Below are positions 38,345 to 47,794 of a DNA stretch of 64,000 bases, in pieces. The notes under the pieces are model-generated. The model was not told the DNA's origin, ran no database searches, and saw only the letters and a list, made by a program, of their open reading frames with translations. Position 1 is the first letter of the stretch. Every line of letters starts with the position of its first letter. Made by a program: the position numbers and the translations under genes. This DNA is from Chryseobacterium tructae. Its GTDB lineage: Bacteria; Bacteroidota; Bacteroidia; Flavobacteriales; Weeksellaceae. The stretch is taken from assembly GCF_030409875.1 (NCBI RefSeq), contig NZ_JAUFQR010000001.1, positions 1,736,001-1,800,000 on the forward strand. Reading direction: 5' to 3'.

Positions 38345-39499
38345 TTATTTTCTGTCTTGTAGAGAAATGTATTCTTTATTCTCCGGGCCTGTATAATTGG
38401 CACTTGGACGGATGATTTTTCCATCCTGTCTCTGTTCAACAATGTGGGCACTCCATCCTGTCACTCTGGAAATAACGAATAGCGGTGTAAACATGAGAGT
38501 GGGTACTCCCATTAAGTGATAGGATACGGCAGAAAACCAATCCAGGTTTGGAAACATTTTCTTTTCTTCCCACATGACGGTTTCTAATCTTTCTGCAATA
38601 TTATAAAGCAACATATCTCCCGCTTCCTCAGAAAGTTCTTTTGCTACTTTTTTAATGACTACGTTTCTAGGATCTGAGATCGTGTAAACCGGATGTCCAA
38701 ATCCGATGATGACCTCTTTGTTGGCAATACGCTGGCGGATATCAGCTTCCGCTTCGTCCGGTGAATTGTAACGGCTTTGGATTTCGAATGCCACTTCATT
38801 GGCACCCCCATGTTTTGGGCCTCTCAAAGCTCCGATTGCTCCTGTGATGCATGAATAAAAATCTGAAGCAGTTCCTGCAATAACACGAGCTGTGAATGTA
38901 GAGGCGTTAAATTCATGTTCAGCATAAAGATTAAGAGATATTTCCATTGCTTTTACCCAGGAATCGGGCGCTTTTTTACCATGTAAAAGATGAAGGAAAT
39001 GTCCACCAATAGTATCATCGTCTGTCTCTACATTGATTTCTTTACCGTTATGTGTATAGTGATACCAGTATAAAAGTCCGGAACTGAATGAAGCTAATAA
39101 TTTATCTGCAATATCTCTTGCTCCGGCAACATTGTGATCGTCTTTTTCCGGCTGAATGCTTCCGATAGCAGATACCATAGATCTCATTACATCCATGGGA
39201 TGAGCAGCTGCAGGAATACTCTTTAAAATATTTCTTACAGAATGGGGTAGCCCTCTTAAAGACTTTAATTTAGCTTTATAATTTTTCAACTGGGCTCCGG
39301 TAGGCAGCTGACCATAGATCAAGAGATAAGCTACTTCTTCAAACTCTGCTTTCTCTGCCAGATCCAGGATATCATATCCTCTGTAATGAAGATCATTTCC
39401 ACTTTTTCCTACGCTACAAAGCGCGGTATTACCTGCTGCTACTCCTGAAAGGGCTACGCTTTTCTTAGGCTTGAATGTTGGTTCGCTATTCGTTGACAT
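38345..39499 (-). CDS. prpC: 2-Methylcitrate synthase
   Basis: A 384-residue citrate-synthase family enzyme. Active-site residues are H195 ([16 protein letters not shown]), H230 ([12 protein letters not shown]) and H269 ([16 protein letters not shown]). The short single-domain form with [20 protein letters not shown] at the start is typical of PrpC rather than GltA. It condenses propionyl-CoA with oxaloacetate. It overlaps prpB by 14 bases, so the two are translationally coupled. Confidence 0.93.
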   Translation of the reverse strand: MSTNSEPTFKPKKSVALSGVAAGNTALCSVGKSGNDLHYRGYDILDLAEKAEFEEVAYLLIYGQLPTGAQLKNYKAKLKSLRGLPHSVRNILKSIPAAAHPMDVMRSMVSAIGSIQPEKDDHNVAGARDIADKLLASFSSGLLYWYHYTHNGKEINVETDDDTIGGHFLHLLHGKKAPDSWVKAMEISLNLYAEHEFNASTFTARVIAGTASDFYSCITGAIGALRGPKHGGANEVAFEIQSRYNSPDEAEADIRQRIANKEVIIGFGHPVYTISDPRNVVIKKVAKELSEEAGDMLLYNIAERLETVMWEEKKMFPNLDWFSAVSYHLMGVPTLMFTPLFVISRVTGWSAHIVEQRQDGKIIRPSANYTGPENKEYISLQDRK

Positions 39500-40394
39500 T
39501 ACTATTTTGTTTAAAAAGGTTATCTAATTTTTGTTCATAATTATGGTATCCAATGCTTTGGTAGAGCTCTTCTCTGGTTTGCATCGTGTCTAATACATGG
39601 GCCTGTGTTCCGTCTTTGCGAATGTGCTCATAAACATTGAGAGCCGCTTTATTAGCAGCACGGAAAGCTGAAAGAGGGTAGAGGATCAGTCCTACTCCTG
39701 CGGTTTTTAATTCATCAACAGTATACATGCTGATCATTCCAAATTCAGTGATATTAGCCAAGACGGGGATTCCTGTGGCATCTACAAATTTTTGATAGAA
39801 GCTTAAATCGGGAACGGCTTCTGCGAAAATAAAATCGGCACCAGCTTCTTTGTAGGCGGCAGCTCTTTCTAAGGTTTTTTCCAGTCCTTCATTGGCAAAA
39901 GCATCGGTTCTGGCTCCGATAACAAAGCTTTCATCGGTACGGGCATCAGCGGCAGCTTTCAATCGGTCTACCATTTCTTCTTTGCTTACGATTTCTTTTC
40001 CAGGACGGTGTCCACAACGTTTTGCTCCTACCTGATCTTCGATATGCAGAGCTGCTGCTCCCGCTTTGATTAATGACTTTACAGTTCTTGCAACATTAAA
40101 GGCTGATGGACCAAATCCTGTATCTACATCTACCAATAAAGGTAAATCGCAAACATTGGTAATGCGCTGAATGTCTATTAATACATCTTCCAGCGTGGTG
40201 ATTCCCAAATCCGGAATTCCTAAAGATCCGGCAGCAACACCACCTCCAGAAAGATAAATGGCATTAAAGCCGGCTTGTTTCGCCAGTAATGCATGATTGG
40301 CATTGATGGCTCCAACAATCTGAAGAGGACTTTCTTTTTGCATAGCCTCCCGGAATTGGGCACCGGGAGACTTCCAGTTTTCATGTGTAGTCAT
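39486..40394 (-). CDS. prpB: Methylisocitrate lyase
   Basis: A 302-residue isocitrate-lyase family enzyme. The metal and substrate motifs are [18 protein letters not shown] (D89, D91) and the catalytic Cys C127 in [18 protein letters not shown], the K-R-C-G-H motif of PrpB. It splits 2-methylisocitrate to pyruvate and succinate, the last step of the cycle. It is the first structural gene of the operon, 460 bases downstream of the cobalamin riboswitch. Confidence 0.94.
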   Translation of the reverse strand: MTTHENWKSPGAQFREAMQKESPLQIVGAINANHALLAKQAGFNAIYLSGGGVAAGSLGIPDLGITTLEDVLIDIQRITNVCDLPLLVDVDTGFGPSAFNVARTVKSLIKAGAAALHIEDQVGAKRCGHRPGKEIVSKEEMVDRLKAAADARTDESFVIGARTDAFANEGLEKTLERAAAYKEAGADFIFAEAVPDLSFYQKFVDATGIPVLANITEFGMISMYTVDELKTAGVGLILYPLSAFRAANKAALNVYEHIRKDGTQAHVLDTMQTREELYQSIGYHNYEQKLDNLFKQNSNVNE

Positions 40395-40856
40395 TTTAAT
40401 ATTTATTGTTTAGTTGAATTTTGTTCGGTAAGAAAGAAGAGCTTTTATGCTGGGGTGAGGATGTAAAAAGAGAATGGTTAAAGGAAATCAGATGGGTTGT
40501 TGGTGAGCACAAAGACAGATATTTTTGAGAAATTCTGCATAATGAGATCTGTGATGTCATAGATCTGCTGCTCGTGGATACATAATTGTGATTGGTTTGG
40601 TACATCTTTTAACTTTTTACATAGATTAAACCCTATAAAAAGTTCTTGGTAAACTTCACGATGTTTTGTGAGAAAGAAAAATTACGGAAAGGGGACACGG
40701 ATGAGTTACAGACCTGCAGAATAAACATATACTGTTCTGCTAGTATCTATCTCAAAAATTAAATAAGTTGATAAGCAATTTTATCACACAATTATCCATA
40801 CCGTATCATACCTGACTATAAGCTTCAGATCGCGAAAGCATCGTCACTACGAAATA
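40395..40856 (-). other. 460-base leader between riboswitch and prpB
   Basis: It contains a 69-codon open frame on the operon strand (start 40605, stop 40396-40398, one base before the prpB ATG). The frame is Ser/Thr-rich (SQISLCRISQKYLSLC in the middle) and has no known relatives. An inverted repeat AGATCTATGA / TCACAGATCT (one mismatch) lies at 40545-40566 inside it. The closeness of the stop to the prpB ATG would allow coupled translation, but a chance open frame is as likely. Confidence 0.35.
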
Positions 40857-41050
40857 GGCAGGTCTCCTGACTTGTAACAGTTTTTATCATCCTTCCCATA
40901 TACCGGAGCATACAGTGGATATTGATTTGATAAAAACCTTTTAGTGTTACTTACAGTTGCGCGACAGTTCGTGATTTACACACGATTCCCTTTTAATTCA
41001 CAGCTAAGTGTAACCAATTTCGGTTGATAAAGAAGGTGTTAAGAACTCCT
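40857..41050 (-). promoter_or_regulatory. Cobalamin (B12) riboswitch
   Basis: Read on the minus strand the RNA shows the conserved blocks of the AdoCbl/cobalamin aptamer in order: AAAGGGAATCGTGTG, AACTGTCGCGCAACTGTAAG, ATCCACTGTATGCTCCGG, TATGGGAAGGATG and finally AGTCAGGAGACCTGCC. These are the standard B12-box elements and their flanking helices. A promoter lies directly upstream and prpB is the first gene downstream. Cobalamin riboswitches normally turn genes off when B12 is bound. Confidence 0.93.
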
Positions 41051-41056
41051 TGGTGG

Positions 41057-41086
41057 TAAATATAGCCATTTTATGAGAACGACAAA
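41057..41086 (-). promoter_or_regulatory. Promoter of the riboswitch-prp operon
   Basis: On the minus strand TTTG (41083-41086), an 18-base spacer and TATATTTA (41057-41064) match the Bacteroidetes -33/-7 consensus with one mismatch. Transcription would start about 5-8 bases later, just before the aptamer. Confidence 0.65.
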
Positions 41087-41362
41087 ATATTTTATGTAAA
41101 CAATAATTAATTTTAGGTAATGGGTTGATTGTGTTTTGTTTGTGAAACTTTGTTTTTTAATGATATGATAAAAATCAGTGTTTTCAAAGGTTTTTTTTAT
41201 TACCAAATCGTTAACAAATACGGTTGAATATTAAATGAAATAAAATAAAGGATGTGTTTTATGGTAACTTTTTGTATCTGAAAATAGACCCATTAAGCCT
41301 AAAAAATTATAGATTTTGAAAAGGTCATTATCAGTAAATATGAACTGAAATCATTGAAGAAT

Positions 41363-42361
41363 TTAATGAGTCAGTCCATTGGTATTTCTAAGCTTACTTG
41401 GGATTAAATTGTATTTTCTCTTAAATGCAGCCGAGAAATGTCTTGGGTTTTTATATCCAATAATATCAGAGATCTCGTTAATATTCAGGTTTCCTTCAAG
41501 AAGCATTTTTTTCGCTTCTTCCATTTTCAGATCGTTCCAGAAGTTGAAAACGGTAGTTCCGAATAGTTCTTTAAATCCTTTTTTCAGTGTAAATTCGTTT
41601 GTTCCTACCTGATGGGCAAGGTCTATTAATGAACAGTTTGTACTGAGATTATTGATAATAAAGTCCCTCACTGCATATATTTTTTCTTCATCTTTTTTAA
41701 GTAATGATGAGTTGGAAGAGTCACTTTTGAAAAGCTGTTCCAGTTGTAAAAGAAGCAATTCAGCAACTTTAGCTTCCAGATAAATTCTTTTAAAAGTCCC
41801 TTTTCGGTCACAATGGATGATGTCGTTTAGAATCTGATACATTTCCAGGCTGATGCGGTTATGATCCGGATTGATGAGACATGAGTGCTGTTTTTCAATC
41901 GCATTTCTGAAGGTATTGAATAAACCGGAGTCTTCGGGAAGGAATTTTTTAAAAAAGTTAGGAGCCAAATTGATTTCCAGGATCTGCATTTCCTGACCGT
42001 CAAATTCCATCTGACCGGACATCTGATTTGCATAAATAATGTTGTGCTGGTAGCTGTCAAAACACACTTTACTATTGAAGTTTTCCGAAAGGGCGGAACT
42101 TTTTCCTTTTAACGAAAAATGCATTTCAACACTATCGAAATCGGCCTCAAAATACAACAGTATCTTATTTTCTAAAGAAACATTTCCAAAACCGATATGC
42201 ACATTCTCGAAACAGATCTCATGATAAAAGCCACTTCCATAAGGTGGTTTCAGGTAGGTGATGCACTCTCTGAGATCACCATCATTTACAAAATAAGCAT
42301 TGGGATATTTTCTTTCAACCAATGTTCCTCCAATTTTATCATCGTAAATCCTTAATGCCAT
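41363..42361 (-). CDS. AraC family transcriptional regulator
   Basis: A 332-residue regulator. The N-terminal part (RECITYLKPPYGSGFYHEIC, then IGFGNVSLENKILLYFEAD) looks like a ligand-binding beta domain. The C-terminal AraC domain spans about 235-332 (CSLIDLAHQVGTNEFTLKKG, then LNINEISDIIGYKNPRHFSA). It is transcribed away from the small gene at 42542 and lies upstream of the riboswitch operon but has no riboswitch itself. The divergent membrane-protein pair is the most likely target. Confidence 0.88.
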   Translation of the reverse strand: MALRIYDDKIGGTLVERKYPNAYFVNDGDLRECITYLKPPYGSGFYHEICFENVHIGFGNVSLENKILLYFEADFDSVEMHFSLKGKSSALSENFNSKVCFDSYQHNIIYANQMSGQMEFDGQEMQILEINLAPNFFKKFLPEDSGLFNTFRNAIEKQHSCLINPDHNRISLEMYQILNDIIHCDRKGTFKRIYLEAKVAELLLLQLEQLFKSDSSNSSLLKKDEEKIYAVRDFIINNLSTNCSLIDLAHQVGTNEFTLKKGFKELFGTTVFNFWNDLKMEEAKKMLLEGNLNINEISDIIGYKNPRHFSAAFKRKYNLIPSKLRNTNGLTH

Positions 42362-42541
42362 TATTGTTTATTTTAATTAAAATTCTCCTTTTAACGGACT
42401 TTTTACTCCTTTTTGCAGACCTGCCCGCCTTGCTTTTCCTATTACTTTTGCACAAATATAATTAATTATTTAGAATCATTCTTAATAATATTCTGTGTTT
42501 TACGAAACACAAAAGATTTAAAACCAACGAAAAGGAAGCCT

Positions 42542-42721
42542 ATGAAGAACTTTGAAACCGAACAAAAAGAGTTTGAAAATGTTCAAAAAAGAACAAATCA
42601 TATTGCATTGTATCCGTTTTTGCTTGCAGGAGAAAAAGCTCATGAAAGTCAAACAGAAAGTAATGCTAAAAGGAAGACGAAAGAAACAGGAAGAGCTATC
42701 TTATTATTTCTATTAAAATAG
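42542..42721 (+). CDS. Small hypothetical protein, 59 residues
   Basis: A charged 59-residue protein (MKNFETEQKEFENVQKRTNH, then LYPFLLAGEKAHESQTE and a short hydrophobic end AILLFLLK). The ATG at 42542 is preferred over an earlier frame at 42413 whose residues read through the divergent promoter. It lies between the AraC gene (divergent) and the membrane protein at 42783. No family recognised. Confidence 0.5.
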   Translation: MKNFETEQKEFENVQKRTNHIALYPFLLAGEKAHESQTESNAKRKTKETGRAILLFLLK

Positions 42722-42782
42722 GGAATAGAAGCTGATAATGAATAGAAATGAAGAAATAAAACGTAATAAATAATTATAAAAT

Positions 42783-43499
42783 ATGAACTATTCAAGTAAA
42801 ATAAACTGGTCTTTTGCGGCCGCAATCATGGTATCTGTATGCTGGATCATTGGGGATATTTTTGTTGCCGGATTTGATCCGAATCCTGCCGATTATCCAT
42901 TGTTTTCAAAGACTTATGCCGATCAGGTAAATGTAGAATTTGCTACTTTGATGCTGGAGGGAACTACTCCAAGGCTGATGTTTGGGGCGTTGATCGGAGC
43001 GCTTACCGGGCCATTACTGCTTCCGGCAACATGGCTGGTGTTCCAGTTTTTTAAAGATACCAAAACATGGTATTCAGTTGGTGTTTACTGGATTTTATTA
43101 ACAGGTGCTGTTTTATCTCCATTAGGCCATGCCGGATTCTTTTATGTTGGAGAAATCTATAAAGCGATCTATCATACAGATCCGGTTGCTCATCCTTACC
43201 TTTTGGAAACGGGGCGGGAATTTATGAAGATGCTTAATATCGCATGGGGAGCTGCTATTGGAGTATTGGCGATCGGATGGATATCATTTGCCGTATGTAT
43301 CCTTTTGAATAAAACATTGCTTCCAAGATGGATGGCCTTATTGACACCATTTGTGTTGACCTTATTTATTATTCCAATTAAGGGTCTTTTACCGCTTCCT
43401 TACTCAGGATGGGTTGGGGGAGCAATATTCAATATTGCTTATCTTACATTCTTCGGTTCATTACTGATCTTTTTCAGAAAGAAACTAAACAGAGCTTAA
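42783..43499 (+). CDS. DUF6796-type multi-pass membrane protein
   Basis: A 238-residue protein with about six membrane segments (WSFAAAIMVSVCWIIGDIFV; LMFGALIGALTGPLLLPAT; YWILLTGAVLSPLGHAGFFY; WGAAIGVLAIGWISFAVCIL; ALLTPFVLTLFIIPIKGLL; FNIAYLTFFGSLLIFF). The motif SPLGHAGFFYVGE and the first helix resemble a family of membrane proteins of unknown function (DUF6796). It follows the 59-residue gene and is divergent from the AraC regulator. Confidence 0.7.
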   Translation: MNYSSKINWSFAAAIMVSVCWIIGDIFVAGFDPNPADYPLFSKTYADQVNVEFATLMLEGTTPRLMFGALIGALTGPLLLPATWLVFQFFKDTKTWYSVGVYWILLTGAVLSPLGHAGFFYVGEIYKAIYHTDPVAHPYLLETGREFMKMLNIAWGAAIGVLAIGWISFAVCILLNKTLLPRWMALLTPFVLTLFIIPIKGLLPLPYSGWVGGAIFNIAYLTFFGSLLIFFRKKLNRA

Positions 43500-43795
43500 A
43501 AAATAAAACTAATAGCGATCTCTATATATTGCATTTTGAATTGGGCACTTAAAAAGTGCTCAATTTTTGTTGGGTATTAATTGTGTTGCAAATCTATATT
43601 TCTGTTTTCTGTTGAATTCATCTTTGAAATCATTTCCCTACATGGAAAAATATCCGAGATAGTATAGACCGATATCATGAGTCATATAGGTAATATTCCC
43701 GAAAGATGCAGTTGGGAAAACAGAATGTATTATATTTGATATTCATTATTCATGAAGAATAGAAGTACCAACTTCTTCATCCACAAAATATACAT
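43500..43795. other. 296-base gap without a recognised feature
   Basis: No gene found. A weak inverted repeat ATGAAGAA / TTCTTCAT lies near 43752-43780, and an A+T-rich region precedes the next gene, likely its promoter. Confidence 0.3.
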
Positions 43796-44065
43796 ATGTC
43801 TACATCAAAATTAAGCCTGATTGCTACACTTATTCATATTCTTTTACTCGTAATACTCATGAAGTGTGATGAGGTATTGTTTACTCATGATTGGGAAAAT
43901 GTGGTCATGATCCTGATTGTCGGGGTTGTCATTTTAGCCTTGGTATTCGCTATTGCATCAAGGAAAACACGATTGGGAGCTGTATTGATGATCGCTAATG
44001 GAATTTATGCATTGATCTGTTTTTTTATGCTGTATTTCGCTTTGAATTACACTTTTAAAGTATAA
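43796..44065 (+). CDS. Small three-helix membrane protein
   Basis: An 89-residue protein with three hydrophobic segments (LSLIATLIHILLLVILM; VVMILIVGVVILALVFAIA; AVLMIANGIYALICFFMLYF). The loops are short and there are no catalytic motifs. It stands alone with a terminator after it. No family recognised. Confidence 0.6.
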   Translation: MSTSKLSLIATLIHILLLVILMKCDEVLFTHDWENVVMILIVGVVILALVFAIASRKTRLGAVLMIANGIYALICFFMLYFALNYTFKV

Positions 44066-44087
44066 AACATATAATCGCTTATAGATC

Positions 44088-44130
44088 AATCCCTGCTCTC
44101 AAAACTAAAGAGGGCAGGGATTGCCATTTT
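44088..44130 (+). terminator. Terminator after the small membrane protein
   Basis: AATCCCTGCTCTC (44088-44100) pairs with GAGGGCAGGGATT (44110-44122), one G-T pair. CCATTTTC follows. Confidence 0.7.
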
Positions 44131-44196
44131 CTCAATGAAAAAATTGATTACATGGTTTAAAATTCAAATAACTTATAGGCTTGGTGAGACTGTTGT

Positions 44197-44727
44197 TTAC
44201 ATAGGCATAAAAGCAATAGCATCCACTTCTACCATCATCCCATCCAACGCTAATTTGGGAACAGGAATTAAAGTACTGGCAGGAAACTTATTGTTTTTCC
44301 ATACTTTATGCATTTCTTCCGTCCATATTTTGAGTTTCTCCTGATCGTGATCAACAATCAATACTGTAATTTTAAGGACATCATCAGGCTTCAAGTGATA
44401 TTCTTTAAGCACTGTTTCCAGGTTTTTCAAAGCGAACTGAACTTGTTGTCTAAAATCTTCAGAAAGATGATGATGTAGGTCTTCACCACCGCTTTGTCCT
44501 GATATAAATACATATTTTCCGTTTCCTATACCGCTTGTTGCATGTGAAAAAGCAAAAGGAGTAGGGTCAAATAGTGTTTCCGGATTTTTAGACTCGATAT
44601 TTGTCATATTTTTTTGTTGGTTGGTTTTATCATTGTTAGTTTGTAAACAACTTGAAAATAACAATATAAGAATAAATGAAGCCAGAAGAAGCTTTCCTTT
44701 ATATACGATGTTTTTAGAATGAATCAT
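44197..44727 (-). CDS. RidA/YjgF family protein with lipoprotein signal
   Basis: A 176-residue protein. Residues 1-27 form a lipoprotein signal (LLLASFILILLFSSC, Cys 27). The rest is a RidA domain (YVFISGQSGGEDLHHHLSED, FALKNLETVLKEYHLKPDDV, NKFPASTLIPVPKLALDGMM). RidA enzymes deaminate reactive enamines and normally work in the cytosol; a lipid-anchored copy is less usual. The conserved Arg of the RidA active site is replaced by residues that cannot be confirmed as catalytic. It lies on the same strand as the quinone-reductase-like gene. Confidence 0.85.
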   Translation of the reverse strand: MIHSKNIVYKGKLLLASFILILLFSSCLQTNNDKTNQQKNMTNIESKNPETLFDPTPFAFSHATSGIGNGKYVFISGQSGGEDLHHHLSEDFRQQVQFALKNLETVLKEYHLKPDDVLKITVLIVDHDQEKLKIWTEEMHKVWKNNKFPASTLIPVPKLALDGMMVEVDAIAFMPM

Positions 44728-44842
44728 GATTGGTAAGGTTTAAATGATGAAGCAAAAGTAAACTGAATCATTTTTCAAAACGTTTACATATGTTGAGAGA
44801 ATCCAATATTATAATTCATAACTGTCCATACTTTTATCATGC

Positions 44843-45805
44843 CTACAATGACAATACAATTTTACCAAACAAAGGCCGGGTTCGCTTTGTGTCTTCTATT
44901 CTTTGATGGGCACTCTGAATGTCTTCAAGAGGAAATACACTGTCTATAACCGGTTTTACGTGACCGCTTTCAATTAATTGTGTAATATGGTGAACCTCAT
45001 CTCTGCTTTGTCTGGTAAAAACGAAGTGATAAGTGGCATTTTTTTCCCAAGCATGGATAAGATTTTGAGGTTGGGAAATATCAACCAATGTTACAATCCT
45101 GCCATAATCAGCTAAAGCAAGCGGACTGTCTGATAATGTACTGCCTCCAACGGTATCAATAATTACATCAACACCTTTACCATTTGTATGAGTTTGTATC
45201 TCTTCAATATAGTTTTTTTGATGGTGATCAATAACAACGTCCGCTCCGAGACTGTGAAGTTCTGCATGTAAAGTACTTTGTCCAGTTGTGTAGACAAAAG
45301 CTCCAAGTGATTTAGCAACCTGTATGGCCAGTGTTCCGACTCCTCCGGCACCCCCAAGAATAAGAATGGTATCTCCCTTTTTTAATTGTGCTCTTACAAC
45401 CAGCATTTCCCAGACTGTTCCCCCAATCAGAGGAATGGAAGCTGCTTCTTCATAACTAATATTCTCAGGCATTCTTGACAATGAGGACTCATCGGTAACA
45501 TGATATTCTGCATAGCTTCCGGTACTGCCAAAACGTGGTGAATAATAAACCTTATCACCGGGTTTCCAGTTTTTAACAGCATCGCCCACTGCTATAATAT
45601 CACCGGCAATATCATGGCCAGTTATGATAGGTAGATCAAATAAAGGAGCATAATCCCCTCGTCTTATCTGATAATCCAATGGATTGATTGATGTGGCTTT
45701 TACTTTTATCAATACCTGAGAAGGATTGGTGATAGGTGGAGTAGGAACTTCTGCAAATTGAAGGACTTCCGATCCACCGTAATTTTTGATGACAATAGCT
45801 TTCAT
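44843..45805 (-). CDS. NADP-dependent quinone oxidoreductase-like (MDR family)
   Basis: A 320-residue medium-chain dehydrogenase/reductase without the zinc-binding residues. It has an N-terminal GroES-like part (IKVKATSINPLDYQIRRGDY, ITGHDIAGDIIAVGDAVKNW) and a nucleotide-binding loop DTILILGGAGGVGTLAIQVA. The C-terminus ends with the substrate loop and DSVFPLEDIQSAHQRIED. It probably reduces quinones or enones with NADPH. It follows the alpha/beta hydrolase gene by 28 bases, and both lie opposite a LysR gene. Confidence 0.9.
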   Translation of the reverse strand: MKAIVIKNYGGSEVLQFAEVPTPPITNPSQVLIKVKATSINPLDYQIRRGDYAPLFDLPIITGHDIAGDIIAVGDAVKNWKPGDKVYYSPRFGSTGSYAEYHVTDESSLSRMPENISYEEAASIPLIGGTVWEMLVVRAQLKKGDTILILGGAGGVGTLAIQVAKSLGAFVYTTGQSTLHAELHSLGADVVIDHHQKNYIEEIQTHTNGKGVDVIIDTVGGSTLSDSPLALADYGRIVTLVDISQPQNLIHAWEKNATYHFVFTRQSRDEVHHITQLIESGHVKPVIDSVFPLEDIQSAHQRIEDTKRTRPLFGKIVLSL

Positions 45806-45833
45806 AATAAGATATTTGTTTATTTAATAGTTG

Positions 45834-46810
45834 TTATTGAGGAAGTATGCTCATAAATTCAAGAATCTCATTGCCGATTTCCGTAACATGGGTTTCCAGC
45901 GCAAAATGTCCGGTATTGTAAAACTTAAGTCGAGCGTTCGGAAGATCTTTTTTATAAGCTTCGGCACCTTCCGGCAGAAAGTAAGGGTCCTTATTTCCCC
46001 AGACTAATAAAAGCTTTGGCTGATGCTTTCTGAAATATTCATGGAATTGGGGATATAAAGCCACATTGGTTCTGTAATCTTTCACCAAATCAAGCTGTAT
46101 TTCTATATTGCCCGGTCTATCCAGGAATTTTTGATCTAATGTATACGTTTCAGGAGCGATTAAAGAAGTATCTGATACTCCATGATGGTATTGAAAATAG
46201 GTCGCTTCTTTAGAAACAAAATCTTTTAGGGAAAGGCGGTTGGCTTCTGATGGATCTTTCCAATATTTCTGAATAGGATTCCATTCTTTACTGAGTCCTT
46301 CTTCATAAGCATTTCCGTTTTGAGAAATAATACCTGTTATTTTTTCCGGATTGTTCATAGCCAGGCGTAAGCCTACCGGAGCACCATAGTCAAAGATATA
46401 GACGGCAAAACGTTTCATTTTCAATGTATCAACGAATGTCTGTATTGTAGTAGCAAGATTGTCAAAGGTATAATTGAACTGCTGGTGATCAGGAGCATCA
46501 GAATACCCAAATCCGGGTAAATCCGGTGCAATGACATGGTATTTTGTACTCAATATAGGGATTAGGTTTCTGAACATGTGTGAGGAAGTTGGGTAGCCAT
46601 GCAGGAGAAGAATCGTTGGGGCATCAGCAGAACCTGCTTCTCTGTAAAATAGATTACGTCATTGACTTTGATGTTGCGATAATGTATTAACTGGTTTTCC
46701 ATAATGTGATGATTTAGATTGAAATTATGATGGGATTGTGCCATCGTTAACGTATTAGTGAATAGACCAATTGAAAGGCCTGTAATGAGTTGTCTGAATG
46801 TTATTTCCAT
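45834..46810 (-). CDS. Alpha/beta hydrolase, haloalkane dehalogenase or epoxide-hydrolase-like (frame break at about 46647)
   Basis: A hydrolase of about 325 residues. First frame: an N-terminal hydrophobic part that may be a signal peptide (GLSIGLFTNTLTMAQ). Second frame: MFRNLIPILSTKYHVIAPDL, GFGYSDAPDHQQFNYTFDNL, and nucleophile region AVYIFDYGAPVGLRLA with Asp at the nucleophile position, then HFALETHVTE with the catalytic His. Adding one base to the run at 46646-46649 gives the oxyanion loop LLLHGYPTSSHMFRN. An Asp nucleophile places it with haloalkane dehalogenase or epoxide hydrolase relatives. Divergent from the LysR gene. Confidence 0.85.
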
Positions 46811-46850
46811 TGAATTCTTTTTGAGATTCCAAAATTAATACGGATATTTG

Positions 46851-46878
46851 ATTATTAAAAACGATTAATTTTAATAAT
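46851..46878. promoter_or_regulatory. Candidate LysR operator
   Basis: Perfect inverted repeat ATTATTAAAA (46851-46860) and TTTTAATAAT (46869-46878) with an 8-base spacer, in the 95-base gap between the divergent hydrolase and lysR genes. Confidence 0.5.
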
Positions 46879-46905
46879 TGAAATCACTTTTAATGATTGA
46901 TAAAG

Positions 46906-47763
46906 ATGAATATAAACGATTTGAAAATATTTGAAGCGGTTGCAGAAACAGGCAGTTTTACAAAAGCGGCTTCCCGAATGTTTACGGTTCAGTCTAATGT
47001 AACAGCAAGAATAAAAAACCTTGAGGAAGAGTTTGATACCAAGTTGTTTTCACGTACTTCCAGAAAAGTAGAACTTACTTCGGAGGGAATGATACTGATG
47101 CAGTATTGTAAACAGATTCAGCACTTGGTGGAAGAAGCTAAATATAATATCCGAAGTGGAGAAAATGTAAGAGGATGTCTGAAAATTGGTTGTATTGAAA
47201 CAACAATGGTCTTAAAAGCAACGGAGATCCTCAAAACTTTTGAAGAAAAATATCCTGAAATTGAGCTGGAATTTAAATCCGATACAAGAGATTCACTGAT
47301 CGCAGGAGTATTAGATTATAGTTTGGATGCTGCATTTGTTTCTGCCCCTATTATTGCCAACGGACTGGAGAAAATTAATATTAAAGAAGAGCAGCTTGTT
47401 ATTCTAACGTCTTCCAAAGGCCCTCAGTTGCAGACATTGCTTGAAAAATCACCTTTAAAAATTGTGGTATTTGATGATGGCTGTATTTTTAGAGAAAGAT
47501 TTGAGTCCTGGTTGAGCCATAAAGGGGTTATGAATTACAAAAGTACCGTTCTGAATTCTTTTGAAGGGATCATCAATTTTGTAGAAGCAGGCTTGGGGAT
47601 CAGTATATTGCCGGAAGAAATTGTTTCTAAATACTATGGGAGCCGAGAAATCAAAACTTATGGTTTAAATAAGCAATTGGGAACCATGAATACGGTTCTT
47701 ATTTTTAGAAAAGAAGGACCACAATCAAGAGCTTTACAGTGTTTTATTGATATGCATTCGTAA
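46906..47763 (+). CDS. LysR family transcriptional regulator
   Basis: A 285-residue LysR protein. It has an N-terminal winged HTH (LKIFEAVAETGSFTKAASRM, then NVTARIKNLEEEFDTKLFSR) and a C-terminal ligand-binding domain (LKIGCIETTMVLKATEIL, then FVEAGLGISILPEEIVSKYY). The ATG at 46906 is the family start; an upstream TTG adds three residues. It is divergent from the hydrolase and quinone-reductase genes, the classic LysR layout, so these are the likely targets. Confidence 0.92.
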   Translation: MNINDLKIFEAVAETGSFTKAASRMFTVQSNVTARIKNLEEEFDTKLFSRTSRKVELTSEGMILMQYCKQIQHLVEEAKYNIRSGENVRGCLKIGCIETTMVLKATEILKTFEEKYPEIELEFKSDTRDSLIAGVLDYSLDAAFVSAPIIANGLEKINIKEEQLVILTSSKGPQLQTLLEKSPLKIVVFDDGCIFRERFESWLSHKGVMNYKSTVLNSFEGIINFVEAGLGISILPEEIVSKYYGSREIKTYGLNKQLGTMNTVLIFRKEGPQSRALQCFIDMHS

Positions 47764-47794
47764 CTATAGTATCCTTTACATTAAAAATTGAAGT

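Noticed and set aside
40396-40605. 69-codon frame before prpB as a definite gene
   Set aside because: Composition is low-complexity and no relatives are known, so it is only listed as a possible leader.
41363-42361. AraC gene as part of the riboswitch operon
   Set aside because: It lies upstream of the riboswitch promoter and is separated from it by about 280 bases of A+T-rich DNA.
42413-42721. 102-residue version of the small protein at 42542
   Set aside because: The extra 43 residues read through the divergent promoter region and lack coding character.
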